Shown: piece by piece, positions 50,914 through 62,200 of the stretch
Layout of the letters: each line of letters begins with the position of its first letter
Position numbering within the stretch: position 1 is the stretch's first letter
Source of the DNA: Achromobacter pestifer
Lineage (GTDB): Bacteria > Pseudomonadota > Gammaproteobacteria > Burkholderiales > Burkholderiaceae_B
Assembly (NCBI RefSeq): GCF_902859625.1
Contig: NZ_CADIJX010000003.1
Span: 310,001-374,000, forward strand
Direction: 5' to 3'
Length of the DNA stretch: 64,000 nucleotides
Notes under the pieces: generated by a model
The model's database searches: none
Told to the model about the DNA's origin: nothing
Seen by the model: only the letters and a program-made list of their open reading frames with translations
Translations under genes and position numbers: made by a program

Positions 50914-52122
50914 CTACGGTTTGGCCGGGCTGCCGATCAATGCGCGGCTGCCGCCGTGCATCAGCAGGTGCGCGGTCAGGCCTGCGACCAGCCCCCAGAA
51001 GGCGCCGCCCACCCCCAACAGGGTGACATTGGCGGCGGTGGCCAGGAAAGTGATCAGTGCGGTTTCCCGGGTGCGGGCATCGGCCATGGCATTGGCCAGG
51101 CTGCCGCCGATGGCGCCCAGCAACGCCAGTCCGGCCAGCGTGGTGATGAAGGCCTTGGGCAGCACCATGAAGAGCGTGGCCAGTGTCACCCCGAAGGTGC
51201 CCACCAGAATGTAGAACGCCCCGCAGGCCAGTCCCGCCAGGTAGCGCTTGCGCGGGTCCGGGTGCGCGTCGGGGCCGGTGCAGATCGCGGCGGTAATGGC
51301 CGCCACGTTGAAGGCGTGGGCCCCAAACGGAGCCATGATCAACGAGCCCAGGCCGGTGACGGTCAGGATCGGGTTGGCGCTGGTGTGGAAGCCATCGTTG
51401 CGCAGCACCAGCATGCCCGGCATGTATTGGCCCGTCAGCGTGATGATGAATAGCGGCAGCGCAACCCCCAGCAGCGCTTGCAGGGAAAACCGGGGCATTT
51501 CAAATACGGGTTTGGCCAGGCTGAGATGGATGGCCGAGAAGTCGATGCGGTTCTGCGCAATCAACATGGCAACGCCGATGACCAGGATGCCGACAACGGC
51601 AAAGCGCGACGTATAGCGTTTAAGCAGCGCATAGGAGACCACCAGCACGATCACCAGGGCAGGATCGACACTGGCGCCTCCGAAGGCGTTGATGCCGAAT
51701 TGCAGCAGGATACCGGCCAGCAGGCCCGCCGCGATGCCGCCGGGGATCATGCGCACCAGTTTTTCAAAGGCGCCGGACAAGCCCAGCAGGATGAAGCCCA
51801 GCGCTGAAATCAGGTAGGCGCCGATCACTTCGCCGTAGGGCGTGAACGGCATCACGGTGGCCAGGAAGGCCACCCCGGGGGTGGACCAGGCAGTGATGAT
51901 GGGCGCTTTGTACCGGAAGCTGAGCAGGGCGCCGGTAATGCCCACACCGATGGACACCGCCCATACCCATGAAGCGGTCTGCGCGGGAGTCAGCCGGGCA
52001 AGTTCGGCGGCCTGGAACACCAGCACAAAGGTTCCGCCATAGTTGACCAGCACTGAGATCAGGGCGGCGACAGTAGGCGAAAAGAAGTCGGCGGGTCGTA
52101 GCCGTGCCGGCGATGTTGTCAT
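50914..52122 (-). CDS. benE: BenE family benzoate/H+ symporter
   Basis: 402 aa, inner-membrane protein with 11-12 hydrophobic segments. BenE traits include AWSTPGVAFLATVMPF, YMPGMLVLRNDGFHTSANPI and APFGAHAFNVAAITAAI. The family imports benzoate; no benzoate dioxygenase genes lie in the window, so the substrate here is not assured. Converges on the MocR gene with 11 bases between stops. Confidence 0.88.
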   Translation of the reverse strand: MTTSPARLRPADFFSPTVAALISVLVNYGGTFVLVFQAAELARLTPAQTASWVWAVSIGVGITGALLSFRYKAPIITAWSTPGVAFLATVMPFTPYGEVIGAYLISALGFILLGLSGAFEKLVRMIPGGIAAGLLAGILLQFGINAFGGASVDPALVIVLVVSYALLKRYTSRFAVVGILVIGVAMLIAQNRIDFSAIHLSLAKPVFEMPRFSLQALLGVALPLFIITLTGQYMPGMLVLRNDGFHTSANPILTVTGLGSLIMAPFGAHAFNVAAITAAICTGPDAHPDPRKRYLAGLACGAFYILVGTFGVTLATLFMVLPKAFITTLAGLALLGAIGGSLANAMADARTRETALITFLATAANVTLLGVGGAFWGLVAGLTAHLLMHGGSRALIGSPAKP

Positions 52123-52258
52123 GAATCACTCCACAGTGCGAAAGGGGCTGCGGCGGATGCAGCCCGAACAAAGCGCAAAGTGTAGGAGTGATGTGGACTG
52201 TTAATTCATGCCGCTTTTATGGCTATTGCCAGACCACTTTGGACGCATGCCGATGTTT

Positions 52259-53077
52259 CTACGTGTCCGCCTGCGCCGCAGGCCAGTAGTAGCTGTCCGG
52301 CTGCGCGCGCGAGCCATAAATGGCCTGCCCCACGCGGACGACCGTGGCGCCTTCTTCAATGGCAAGTTCAAAGTCGCCGGACATGCCCATGGACAAGCCC
52401 GACAGGTCCATGCCGGCCGGTGCGGTCTGGCGCATCCGGTCGCGCAGGTCGCGCAGCCGGACGAAGCAGGGCCGCACGCGGTCGACATCGCTGGAAAAGA
52501 TCGCCAGTGTCATGAACCCCTTGACCCGCAGAGATTGAAAGGCCGGCAACGCTTGCACGAACGCTTCCACGTCTTCCGGCGCCAGCCCGTACTTGCTGGC
52601 TTCGCCCGACGTATTGACCTGCACGAACACGTCCAGCGCGCGGCCCTCGGCCTGCAAGCGACGGTCCAGTTCTTCGGCGACCCGCAAGCTGTCCAGCGCC
52701 TGGAATTCCGACGCAAAGCGAGCCACGAGTTTCGCCTTGTTGGTTTGCAGATGGCCGATGACCGACCATTGGATGTCGGTCAGGTCGCTTAAGGCTTCCC
52801 ATTTGGAATAGGCTTCCTGGACCTTGTTTTCGCCCAGTTGGCGGATGCCTGCTTGGTACGACAACCGGACACGTTCGGCATCCACCGTTTTGCTGACGGG
52901 CAAGAGGCGCACGCTGCCCGCATCGCGGCCGGCGCGCGCGCAAGCCAGCGCAATGCGGCGCTGGACAGCGGCGAGATTTGTCGTGAAGTCTTCCACGGTG
53001 CGGGCCTGCGGGTAGTCCGCGTGGGCAATTCCGTCAGGGGTGTCGGTCTGGTTCGGCAAGGTGTTTTCCTTAAGCAT
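52259..53077 (-). CDS. YggS family PLP homeostasis protein
   Basis: 272 aa. The PLP Lys is in LLPVSKTV (residue about 60); GENKVQEAYSKWE, WSVIGHLQTNKAK, SMGMSGDFELAI and VRVGQAIYG are all typical. About 25 N-terminal residues extend beyond the E. coli protein, so a start further in is possible. It binds PLP without enzyme activity and helps vitamin B6 and amino-acid balance. Single gene here; not next to proC. Confidence 0.92.
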   Translation of the reverse strand: MLKENTLPNQTDTPDGIAHADYPQARTVEDFTTNLAAVQRRIALACARAGRDAGSVRLLPVSKTVDAERVRLSYQAGIRQLGENKVQEAYSKWEALSDLTDIQWSVIGHLQTNKAKLVARFASEFQALDSLRVAEELDRRLQAEGRALDVFVQVNTSGEASKYGLAPEDVEAFVQALPAFQSLRVKGFMTLAIFSSDVDRVRPCFVRLRDLRDRMRQTAPAGMDLSGLSMGMSGDFELAIEEGATVVRVGQAIYGSRAQPDSYYWPAAQADT

Positions 53078-53181
53078 TCGGGAACGGATCCGCCCCGGCG
53101 ATAGTCGCTCTCTGGAATTCTAGAGGGATGCGGACGGGTAGAACATGCCACTTGTCCAGAAGAGGGCAGACCGCTTTTCTG

Positions 53182-53880
53182 TTATGCCAGCACTTTCGCC
53201 GGCTGATAGAAGCAATAACCGCTGTTGCGCAGTGTCTTGACTGGCAGGGTCTGCCCGCTGACGTCTTCGACGCGGCGCCGCAGCCGGCGCATCTGCGTGT
53301 CCAGCCGACGCTGGTCGTAGTCCAGGTAGTCAAAGCCCAGGGCTTCGATGATGTGGCGGCGGCTGATGTTCTCGCCGGGTTGGCTCATCAGGCAGCGCAG
53401 CACCAGCAGGTCTTGCTGGGACAAGGGCACGGCAGGAGCGCCCGGGATGAGCAGGCGCCGAGGTCCGACTTCCAGTGTCCAATTGGGCGGCGGCGGGCTG
53501 GCGGGGGCCAGCTGCAAGCCCAGGCGGCGTACCAGCGCGGCGAGGGTGGCGGCCAGTTCGTCCAGGTCACAGCCCTTGCCCAGATAATGGTCGGCGCCCA
53601 GTCCCAGGCCCGCAATCCGATCCGCGCTGGTCTGACGCGCGCTGAACACGACAATGCCGACTCGCTGGCCTTCCCGTCGCAAGCGTTGGATCAGATCCAG
53701 CCCGCAGCCGTCGGGCAAACCGATGTCGATCACCGCAAGATGGTGGCGGGTGGGATCGAAATGCCGGTCGAATTCTTGCAGGCTGGATACGCATTGCGGT
53801 GCGTAGCCAAGCTCATCCAGGAACTCGCCAAGTTCCTGGCGCAGTACCGGTTCGTCTTCAAGCAGGATGACGTCAAGCAT
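53182..53880 (-). CDS. OmpR-type response regulator
   Basis: 232 aa from the ATG at 53880. Receiver domain with acidic LLEDEP, phospho-Asp in VIDIGLPDG (about residue 52) and Lys in GKGCDLDEL, where the usual Pro is Gly. C-terminal winged helix (LSQQDLLVLRCLMSQPGENI, DTQMRRLRRRVED). It is divergent from the sensor kinase gene with 69 bases between starts and surely pairs with it. Confidence 0.92.
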   Translation of the reverse strand: MLDVILLEDEPVLRQELGEFLDELGYAPQCVSSLQEFDRHFDPTRHHLAVIDIGLPDGCGLDLIQRLRREGQRVGIVVFSARQTSADRIAGLGLGADHYLGKGCDLDELAATLAALVRRLGLQLAPASPPPPNWTLEVGPRRLLIPGAPAVPLSQQDLLVLRCLMSQPGENISRRHIIEALGFDYLDYDQRRLDTQMRRLRRRVEDVSGQTLPVKTLRNSGYCFYQPAKVLA

Positions 53881-53949
53881 GCGATGCGCCTGCGTGAAAA
53901 CCGCTTGAGGGGTGGTGTAATCTGCGTGGCTGCACGGGACTGTGACTCG

Positions 53950-55995
53950 ATGAAACGGAAATATTACCCCACGGTGTGGGCAGGATTGATGCTGTTGGCG
54001 CTGGGGTTGGCCGGCATGTTGGCGGGCGCCGGGCAGGCGCGCGCCGAGCCCTTGCATCTGAATGCGCAACGGGGGCTGGCGGATGCCGCGGGCCATCTGG
54101 AACGCCTGGATGATCCGAACGCGGCACTGACGCCCGATCAGGCGGCGGGCGCGACGGGGTGGACGCCGGTGCCCGCCGGCTTGAACGCGGGCTTCACAGA
54201 AGACACGGTCTGGCTGCGCTTGCCGATCCAGGTGGACGATCTGGCGCGTGGTGGCTGGATGCTGCGGCTGAGCAATGCGTTGCTGGACGACGCGCGCATT
54301 TATGTTGGCCAGGATGGCGGCTGGTCGTTGCTGGGCCATAGCGGCGAAGACGTGCCGCGCCGGAATTGGCCGGTGGACTACCGCAGCCCGGTGATCCAGT
54401 TTGATCCGCCGGCCCCAGGTTCCTATGTGATCCTGGCGCGCTTGCAAAGCAAGAACGCGATGGCGACCCGTCTGGAAATCTGGCAACGCCTGGCGTTTGA
54501 TAATCAGTCGCGACGCGAAGGATTGCTGTTCGGGCTGTATTTCGGCTTCTATCTGCTGCTGATCTGCGTGCACGCGGTCTTTTGGTGGGCCACGCGCGCA
54601 CCCATGAGCGGTCTGTTCCTGGCCTATATCGGCAATTGCGTGTTCAACGAGGTCGTGTCGCTGGGGCTGGTCCAGCAACTGACGGGCTTGCCGGTTGCCT
54701 GGAGCGACCGGATGCTGGGCGTCGGCATCGCGATCAGCCTGCCCGTTGCGCTGCGGATCGCTTTTGCCCAGTTGAACCTGGCCTTGCTGTATCCCCGCGC
54801 GGTACGAGGGCTGGAATGGTTGTTCTGGGGCATCGCGCTGGTGTGTTCGGCGTTGGTCGTGTCGGGACACTATGCGTGGGGCATGCAACCGATCCAGTTG
54901 CTGGCCTTGTCGTTGATCGTGGGATTCACGGCCTTGGCGGCGTATCTGTTGAAGAAAGGGTGGCGGCCGGCGCGCTTTTTCGCGCTGGCGTTCGGGGTGT
55001 TCTATGTCAGCGTGCTGATCGCGTTCCTGCGCAATCTTGGCGTGCTGCCCGTCAACGTGTTCACGGAATATGTGTCCACCTTGGGCACGATGCTGCACAT
55101 GTTGCTGCTCAGTCTGAACATCGTCGGACGCCATGAGCGTCAGCGCCGCGGCAAGGAACGCCAGCAGGCCAATCTGGCGGCGGACCTGGCGCGGCAACAC
55201 AGCCACAAGCTGGAGCAGGAAGTGGCGTTGCGCACCGCCGAGATGCAAGGCGAGATCCAGCGCCGGGTTGAACTGGAAGACGAGCTGCGCGCCTCATTGG
55301 AACTGGAGCGTCGCGTGTTCGCCGAGCAACGGGAATTCGTCGCGATGGTGTCGCATGAATTCCGCACGCCCCTGGCCATCATCACCACCTCGGCGCAGCA
55401 GTTGGGCCGCAATCTGGCCGCGCCGGTCGAAAAGAGCCTGGCGCGCTGCGGCAATATCCGCAGCGCCGCCATGCGCTTGCTGGCCTTGGTCGACGAATAC
55501 CTGACCCACGACCGAATGAGCGAACCCAGCGCCCAACTGCGTCTGACGCAGTGCGATCTGTTGGCGTTGCTGGCGGACCTGGACCGCGAGTTTCCGGCGG
55601 GGCGCATCCAGTGCGTCTATGGCCAGGGGGAACACGTTCTGCTGTCGGATGCGGGCCTGTTGCGCATTGCCTTGCGCAATCTGCTGGCCAATGCCGACCG
55701 GCATTGCGCGGCGGGCAGGGCGGTACGGGTCACCTTGCGGGAAGACGGCGAGTTCATGCACATCGATGTGGCCAACGCCGGCGACCGCATCGCCCAGGCC
55801 GAGCAGGACCGCTTGTTCCAGAAATACTACCGGGGCCCGAATGCCTTGCGGCATCCGGGGGCCGGGCTGGGGCTGTATCTCGTCAGGACGATTGCCGAGC
55901 GGCTAGGCGGCTCGGTGTGCCTGAAGAGCGCGGGCGGCGCCGAGCCGGTGTGTTTTTGCCTGAGCCTTCCTCGGCAACGGACGGCGGGGCAGTAG
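53950..55995 (+). CDS. 7TMR-DISM sensor histidine kinase
   Basis: 681 aa from the ATG at 53950; the frame is open further upstream but there lies inside the response regulator. Signal peptide (GLMLLALGLAGMLAG), then a 7TMR-DISMED2 sensor domain (about 40-180), seven membrane helices (about 185-390), a coiled linker, HisKA with the phospho-His in SHEFRTPL (about 470) and HATPase_c with NLLANADRHC and GAGLGLYLV. DISM sensors detect small extracellular molecules, often carbohydrates. It is next to the exoprotein gene 56252-63715, which it might control. Confidence 0.9.
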   Translation: MKRKYYPTVWAGLMLLALGLAGMLAGAGQARAEPLHLNAQRGLADAAGHLERLDDPNAALTPDQAAGATGWTPVPAGLNAGFTEDTVWLRLPIQVDDLARGGWMLRLSNALLDDARIYVGQDGGWSLLGHSGEDVPRRNWPVDYRSPVIQFDPPAPGSYVILARLQSKNAMATRLEIWQRLAFDNQSRREGLLFGLYFGFYLLLICVHAVFWWATRAPMSGLFLAYIGNCVFNEVVSLGLVQQLTGLPVAWSDRMLGVGIAISLPVALRIAFAQLNLALLYPRAVRGLEWLFWGIALVCSALVVSGHYAWGMQPIQLLALSLIVGFTALAAYLLKKGWRPARFFALAFGVFYVSVLIAFLRNLGVLPVNVFTEYVSTLGTMLHMLLLSLNIVGRHERQRRGKERQQANLAADLARQHSHKLEQEVALRTAEMQGEIQRRVELEDELRASLELERRVFAEQREFVAMVSHEFRTPLAIITTSAQQLGRNLAAPVEKSLARCGNIRSAAMRLLALVDEYLTHDRMSEPSAQLRLTQCDLLALLADLDREFPAGRIQCVYGQGEHVLLSDAGLLRIALRNLLANADRHCAAGRAVRVTLREDGEFMHIDVANAGDRIAQAEQDRLFQKYYRGPNALRHPGAGLGLYLVRTIAERLGGSVCLKSAGGAEPVCFCLSLPRQRTAGQ

Positions 55996-56122
55996 AGGGA
56001 TCGCATTACTTTCCCTGTCGACATCCGACAATATGTTGCTTAAAAGCATCTATGTGTATCTGTCGCGCGGAGCGGCAATTTCATAAAATCGCTTATCGCC
56101 TGTCTTTTATCGCCTAATTCTC

Positions 56123-56138
56123 ATTCATCATGATGAAT
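56123..56138. promoter_or_regulatory. 16-bp perfect palindrome upstream of the exoprotein gene
   Basis: ATTCATCATGATGAAT within the AT-rich 256-base region before tpsA, 114 bases from its start. Candidate operator. Nearby AGATTTG is repeated twice (56163-56178 region). Confidence 0.5.
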
Positions 56139-56251
56139 TAGAGTGAAATTTACGACTTGCTTAGATTTGCTCAGATTTGAGGACGCAATCATCGGTATAT
56201 TTCAGCAGCGAAATTTACAAATTGTGACGCTGCGCACAACAGGAATATCCG

Positions 56252-59200
56252 ATGAAAAAGCCCTCCCTCAATCACATCTTTCGTCTGGTTTGGAATGACG
56301 CATTGGGCGTGTACGTGCCTGTTGCCGAACACGCCAGCGCGCGCCGCAAGCGCAACGCCTCTGGCGCCGCCGCACTGACTGCGGCGCTGCTGCTGTCAGG
56401 GCCGGCGCTTGCCGCGGATCTTCCGACTGGCGGCAACGTGGTGGCGGGATCGGGTTCGATCAGCCAGAACGGGTCGGCCATGACGATCAACCAGCAGACG
56501 GGCAAGCTGGCAGTGGACTGGCAAAGCTTTTCCATCGGCAAGAGCAACAGCGTCACCTTCAATCAGCCTGGGCGTGATTCCGTGGCGTTGAACCGGGTGC
56601 TGGGGCCGGATGTATCGGTGATCCAGGGCGCGCTGAACGCAAACGGCCAAGTATTCCTGGTCAACCCGAACGGCGTGGTGTTCACCCCCACAGCCCAGGT
56701 CAATGTGGGCGGCATCGTCGCCAGCACGCTGAACATCAGCACGCAGGATTTCCTGGCGGGCAACTACCGGTTTGAAGGCGCCAGCAGCAACGCCATCATC
56801 AATCAGGGCAATATCACGGCGGCGCCGGGCGGCAGCATTGCGCTGATCGCGGCCAAGATCACCAACACCGGCAACCTGACGGCGGACAAGGGCAACGTCC
56901 TGCTGGGCGCCGGCAGCCGCGTCAAGCTGGATTTGGGCGGCCCGGTCAAGATCGAAGTCGAGCAAGGCGCCATCGATGCGCTGATCGAGCAGGGCGGCGC
57001 CATTCGCGCCGACGGCGGCATGGTCTACCTGACGGCCAAGGCCGCAGGCGATCTGGCCAGCACCGTCATCAACCACACGGGCATCACGCAAGCCAAGACG
57101 CTTGCCACCGGAGAGAACGGCAAGATCGTATTGCTGGGCGACATGGTCAATGACCGCATCGCGGTAGGCGGCACGCTGGACGCCAGCGCCCCGAACGGCG
57201 GCAAGGGCGGGTTTGTGGAAACGTCGGCGGCGAAGGTGTCCGTGGCGGCCGGCGCCGTCATCACCACCAAGGCGGCCAGCGGCCAGCATGGTTCGTGGCT
57301 GATCGATCCGACGGACTTCACCGTCGGCGCGGGCGCTGGCGGCCAGAATGACAGCGGCATTGGCGCCGACACGCTGTCGGCCAACCTGGATAACGGCAAC
57401 GTCGAGCTGATGACGGTTGCCAACGGATCGCAGGCCGGCAACATCAACGTCAATGCCGGCGTGAAATGGAGCGCCAGCACCAAGCTGACGCTGAGCGCGC
57501 ATGGTGACGTGGTCATCAATGCTCCCATTACCGCCACCGGCGCCCAGGCGGGCCTGGAACTGAACTTGGGCGGCTACAAGCAACTCGGGTCTTCGTCCGG
57601 CGGTTCGTACTCGGTCAATGCGCCCGTGACGTTGAGCGGTGCTAACGCCACGTTGAAGATCAACGGGCAAGATTACACGCTGCTGCATTCCTTGCAGGAC
57701 TTGCAGTCCGTGAATACCTCCGGGCATGGCTACTATGCGCTGGCGCAGGACCTGGACCTGAAAGGCAACACGTTTTCGAGTTCGGTCGTGACGAACTTGC
57801 GGGGCACGCTGGCGGGCTTGGGCCACACCGTAGACAACCTGAACATCAATGCCGGAAACGGTGGCAGTCTGGGCCTGTTTGGCACGATCGCCGCAGGCAG
57901 CGAGGTCCGCGACCTGGCGGTGACGAACGCGACGATCAGCGGCGGAAGCTACTTGGGTACGTTGGCGGGCAGCAACGAAGGCACGATCCGCAACGTGTCC
58001 GCCTCCGGCAGCGTCACGGGCGACTCCTTCCTGGGCGGCCTGGTCGGGGCGAATAGCTATCTGATCACCGGTTCGCACGCGCGCACGGAGGTCACCAGCA
58101 CCAAGAAGGGCTTCAGCCTGGGCGGTCTGGCGGGCAACAACAGCACCGCGGGGGTTATCGACAACGCTTATGCGACCGGCAATGTGACCGGTGGCAACAC
58201 CGACGCAGGCGGCCTGGTCGGCATCAATGGCGGCGTGATTCGCAATGCCTATGCCATCGGCAACGTCACGGCCGCGGTTGATGGCGTGGGCTCGGGCATT
58301 GGCGGCCTGGTCGGTTCCGCCCGGGACAACAGCAAGGTCTCCAACGTATATGCGACCGGCCGTGTCCAAGGCGGTGGCCGTACGGGCGGTCTGGTTGGCA
58401 TGTTCATCGGGAACGGCATCGTTCTGGAGAACGCGCAATGGGACGCCGCGACGACGGGGCAGGCCAATGCCACGGGATTGGATGTCGGAGGCACCGTGAC
58501 GGGAACCTCGTCGATCGGCAACGCCTATTCCTATGCGTCGTACGCCAACCTGGGCACGTGGTCGCCGGTTCCCGGTTCGGACAATGTGTGGGTCGCGAGG
58601 GATTCGGCCGGCAAGGCGCAATGGGTCATGCTTGAAGGGATGACGCGCCCGTTCCTGGCCAGCGAATACAGCCTGGCGTTGTCCAACGACCATCAGCTCC
58701 AGTTGATGGCCTATGACCCGACCGCAAAATACACCGTGGTACGCGACATTGATGCCAAGGCGACGGGGGTGGTGGGCAGCGGTATGTGGGGCGTGAATGG
58801 CTTTGTCTCCGTGGGCTCCACGGTCCAGTTCTCCGGTACCCTGGATGGCCAAGGCCATACGATCTCCAATCTGCAGACGGGCCTTAATCAGACCTTTGGT
58901 GGGTTGTTTGGGGAAATCGATGTCAGTGGCGTGGTCAAGAACGTCGGGCTGGACAAGGCCGTCGTCAGGGGCTTCTATCAAATCGGTGGCCTGGCGGGGA
59001 TAAACCGCGGCACGATCGACAACGTCTATTTCAATGGAACAGTCAGGACCAATGGGATCAGTCAAAGCTCAGGGGGCCTGGTTGGCATCAACTATGGAAC
59101 GATCTCGAATGCCTATTCGACGGGTCAGGTAAGCTCGGACCTGTTCCTTCCTGGCCTTAACAACGTGGGCGGCCTGGTGGGGGCGAATTGGGGAACCATC

Positions 59201-62200
59201 AGCAAGGCCTATTCGACCAGCACATTCGGCAACCTCGGTGCGCAATCCGGCTACGGCGCATTGGTCGGAATCAATTACAGCTCCGGCATCATCAATGACA
59301 GCTTTGCCGCCAGCACCAACGCGGCGGGCGTGCCCATCGGCCCCGTGCCGCCGGCGCTTGTCGGCATTCGGGGCGGCACCGTCAACGCCTCCAGCGGTCT
59401 GAAGACCTACCAGCAACTGACGCAACTGTCCACGTTCACGGATGCGGGCTGGGACATCGACGCCGCTGGCGGAACCGGCACGACCTGGCGCATGTATGAA
59501 GGTTCCGCCACGCCCTTGTTGCGCGGCTTCCTGAAGCAAGTGACCGTCAGTCTTGCCGACAAGGTCTACGACGGCCAGATCAGCGGCGGCGTTGGTTACG
59601 TGGCCTCGCAGCCGGGTGCACAGCTGGACGGCAGCATCAACTACACGACCAATTCGAAGAATGCCGGCGTTTATCGCCTGGCCGACGGCAGCCTTAGCGT
59701 CAACGGCGGCCTGTATTCGAATCAGCAAGGCTACGACATCATCTATGCCGACGGCCTGAGCCTGAACGTCCTGAAGAAGGGCATTTCGACGGACATTACC
59801 GTCGACAACAAGACATACGACGGCACCACCAACGCCAATGTGCAGGGCTCGGTCGGCAGCGGCTTGATCGCTGGCGACAACGTGGGCGTCAGCGGCACCG
59901 GCAGCTTCTCGGACAAGAACGTGGGAGCCGGCAAGACGGTCATCCTGGGGGGCATCTCGCTGACGGGCAACGACGCGGACAACTACTTCATCACGGGCGG
60001 CGCGTCTTCCACCACGGCAACGATCACCGCCCGCGAGCTGACGGGCCAGCTCACGGCATCGAACAAAGTCTATGACGGTTCTATCTCCGCTGACTATTCG
60101 GGAGCTGTCTCGGGCATTGTTGGTGGTGACTACCTGATGATCAATGCCAGCTTTGGCGACAAGAATGTGGGGTACGGAAAGCTCGTCACATTCGGCATGA
60201 CCGGCGGGGATGCCGGCAACTATGTGCTGGGAAGTGGCTTTGCTCCAACTACCGCCAGCATTACTCCGAAGGCCTTGACCGGCACCGTGACCATTTCCGA
60301 CAAGGTCTACGACGGCACGCTCAATGTGAACGCCAACGCCCTTGTGACTGCCGGCCTGGTCTTTGGCGATGATGTGCGGATTTTTGGCGGGGGACTCTTC
60401 GGCAGCAAGGACGTGGGAGTTGGCAAGCTGGTGTCCGTCATTGGTACGCTGACTGGGCAAGACGCAGGCAACTACACGCTGACGACCAACAGCACCGCCA
60501 CCGCCACGATCACGCCCAAGGCGTTGACGGGCGCGATCACCGCAGCAGGCAAGACCTACGACGGCACGCGCGACGCTGTCACGTCGGGTGAACTCATCGG
60601 CGCCATCTTTGGCGACGCCGTATCGCTGTCCAGCACGGGCCTGTTCGGGGACAGGAATGCAGGGGCAGGCAAGCTGGTGGTGGTGAGCGGCGCGCTGTCG
60701 GGCGCCGATGCCGGCAACTACACGCTGTCGACCAACGCCACGACCACCGCCACGATCACGCCCAAGGCGCTGACGGGCGCCATCACCGCCTCTGGCAAGA
60801 CCTATGACGGCACGCTGACTGCCAGCACCGTGGGTTCGCTGACGGGTACGATTGCGGGTGACTCCGTGTCGCTGTCGACGACAGGCGTCTTTGCCGACAA
60901 GAACGCCGGCACGGGCAAGCGGGTCTACGTTAGCGGTTCGCTGGTCGGCACGGATGCGGGCAACTATGTGGTGACTGCCAACAGCACCGCCAGTGCTGAC
61001 ATCGCCGTGCGTCAGCTGACGGGCGTGCTGGGCGCGTTGGACAAGATCTATGACGGCAACATGCTGGCCTCCGTCATTGGCGAGAACAGCCTGAATGTGG
61101 TCGCGGGCGATTCCTTGATCTTCACCGGCAGCTTCAACGACAAGAACGTGGCCAATGGCAAAGCCGTGGCCTACGTGATGGGTGGCGCCGACGCCGGCAA
61201 CTACGCGCTGGGCAACGGCGTGTTCAAGGGCACGGCCAACATCACGCCGAAGATCATCACCGGCGCGATTACCGCTGCGGGCAAGGTCTACGACGGTAGC
61301 TTGGCGGCCAATACCAACGGCGGCCTCAGCGGCGCGGTACTGGGCGATGCCGTGGCATTGTCGACCACCGGCGCGTTCGCGGACAAGAACGTCGGCAACG
61401 GTAAAACAGTGAACGTGGGCGGCTCGCTGTCCGGTGCTGACGCAGGCAACTACACGCTGGTCACCAACACCACCACGCTGGCGAACATCACGCCCAAGGC
61501 GATCACGGGTGCCCTGACCGCCGCGGGCAAGGTCTATGACGGCGCGCGGGATGCCACCACCACTGGCACGCTGAGCGGCACGGTGCTGGGCGACAACATC
61601 GGCATCATTGGCACCGGCCTGTTCAGCGACAAGAACGTCGGCAACGGCAAGCTGGTGGCGGTGAACGGCACGCTGTCTGGTGCCGATGCGGGCAACTACA
61701 CGTTGTCGACCAACACCACGACCACAGCCAGCATCACGCCAAAGGCCTTGACCGGCGCCATCACGGCGGCAGGCAAGACGTATGACGGCTCCACTGCCGC
61801 TGACACCTCGGGCACGCTGAACGGCGTGGTCGTAGGCGACGCGGTCGCGCTGTCGACGTCCGGCGCCTTCGCTGACAAGAACGCCGGCGTGGGCAAGCGC
61901 GTAAACGTCAATGGTTCGCTGATCGGCGCGGATGCAGGCAACTACACCGTCAGCGCCAACGGCACGACGACCGCCACGATCACGCCGAAGACGATCACTG
62001 GCGCCATCACGGCTGCGGGCAAGGTCTACGACGGTTCGCTGGCCGCCAGCACGTCGGGCAGCCTGGCGGGCCAGATCCTGGCCGACGCCGTGGGGCTGTC
62101 GACCACTGGCGCGTTCACGGACAAGAACGTGGGCAACGGCAAGACGGTGAATGTCGGCGCCTCGCTGACCGGCGCTGACGCTGGCAACTACACGCTGGTC

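Noticed and set aside
53128..53949. N-terminal extension of the sensor kinase frame
   Set aside because: It lies antisense to the response regulator; a signal peptide begins at the ATG at 53950, which is the sensible start.
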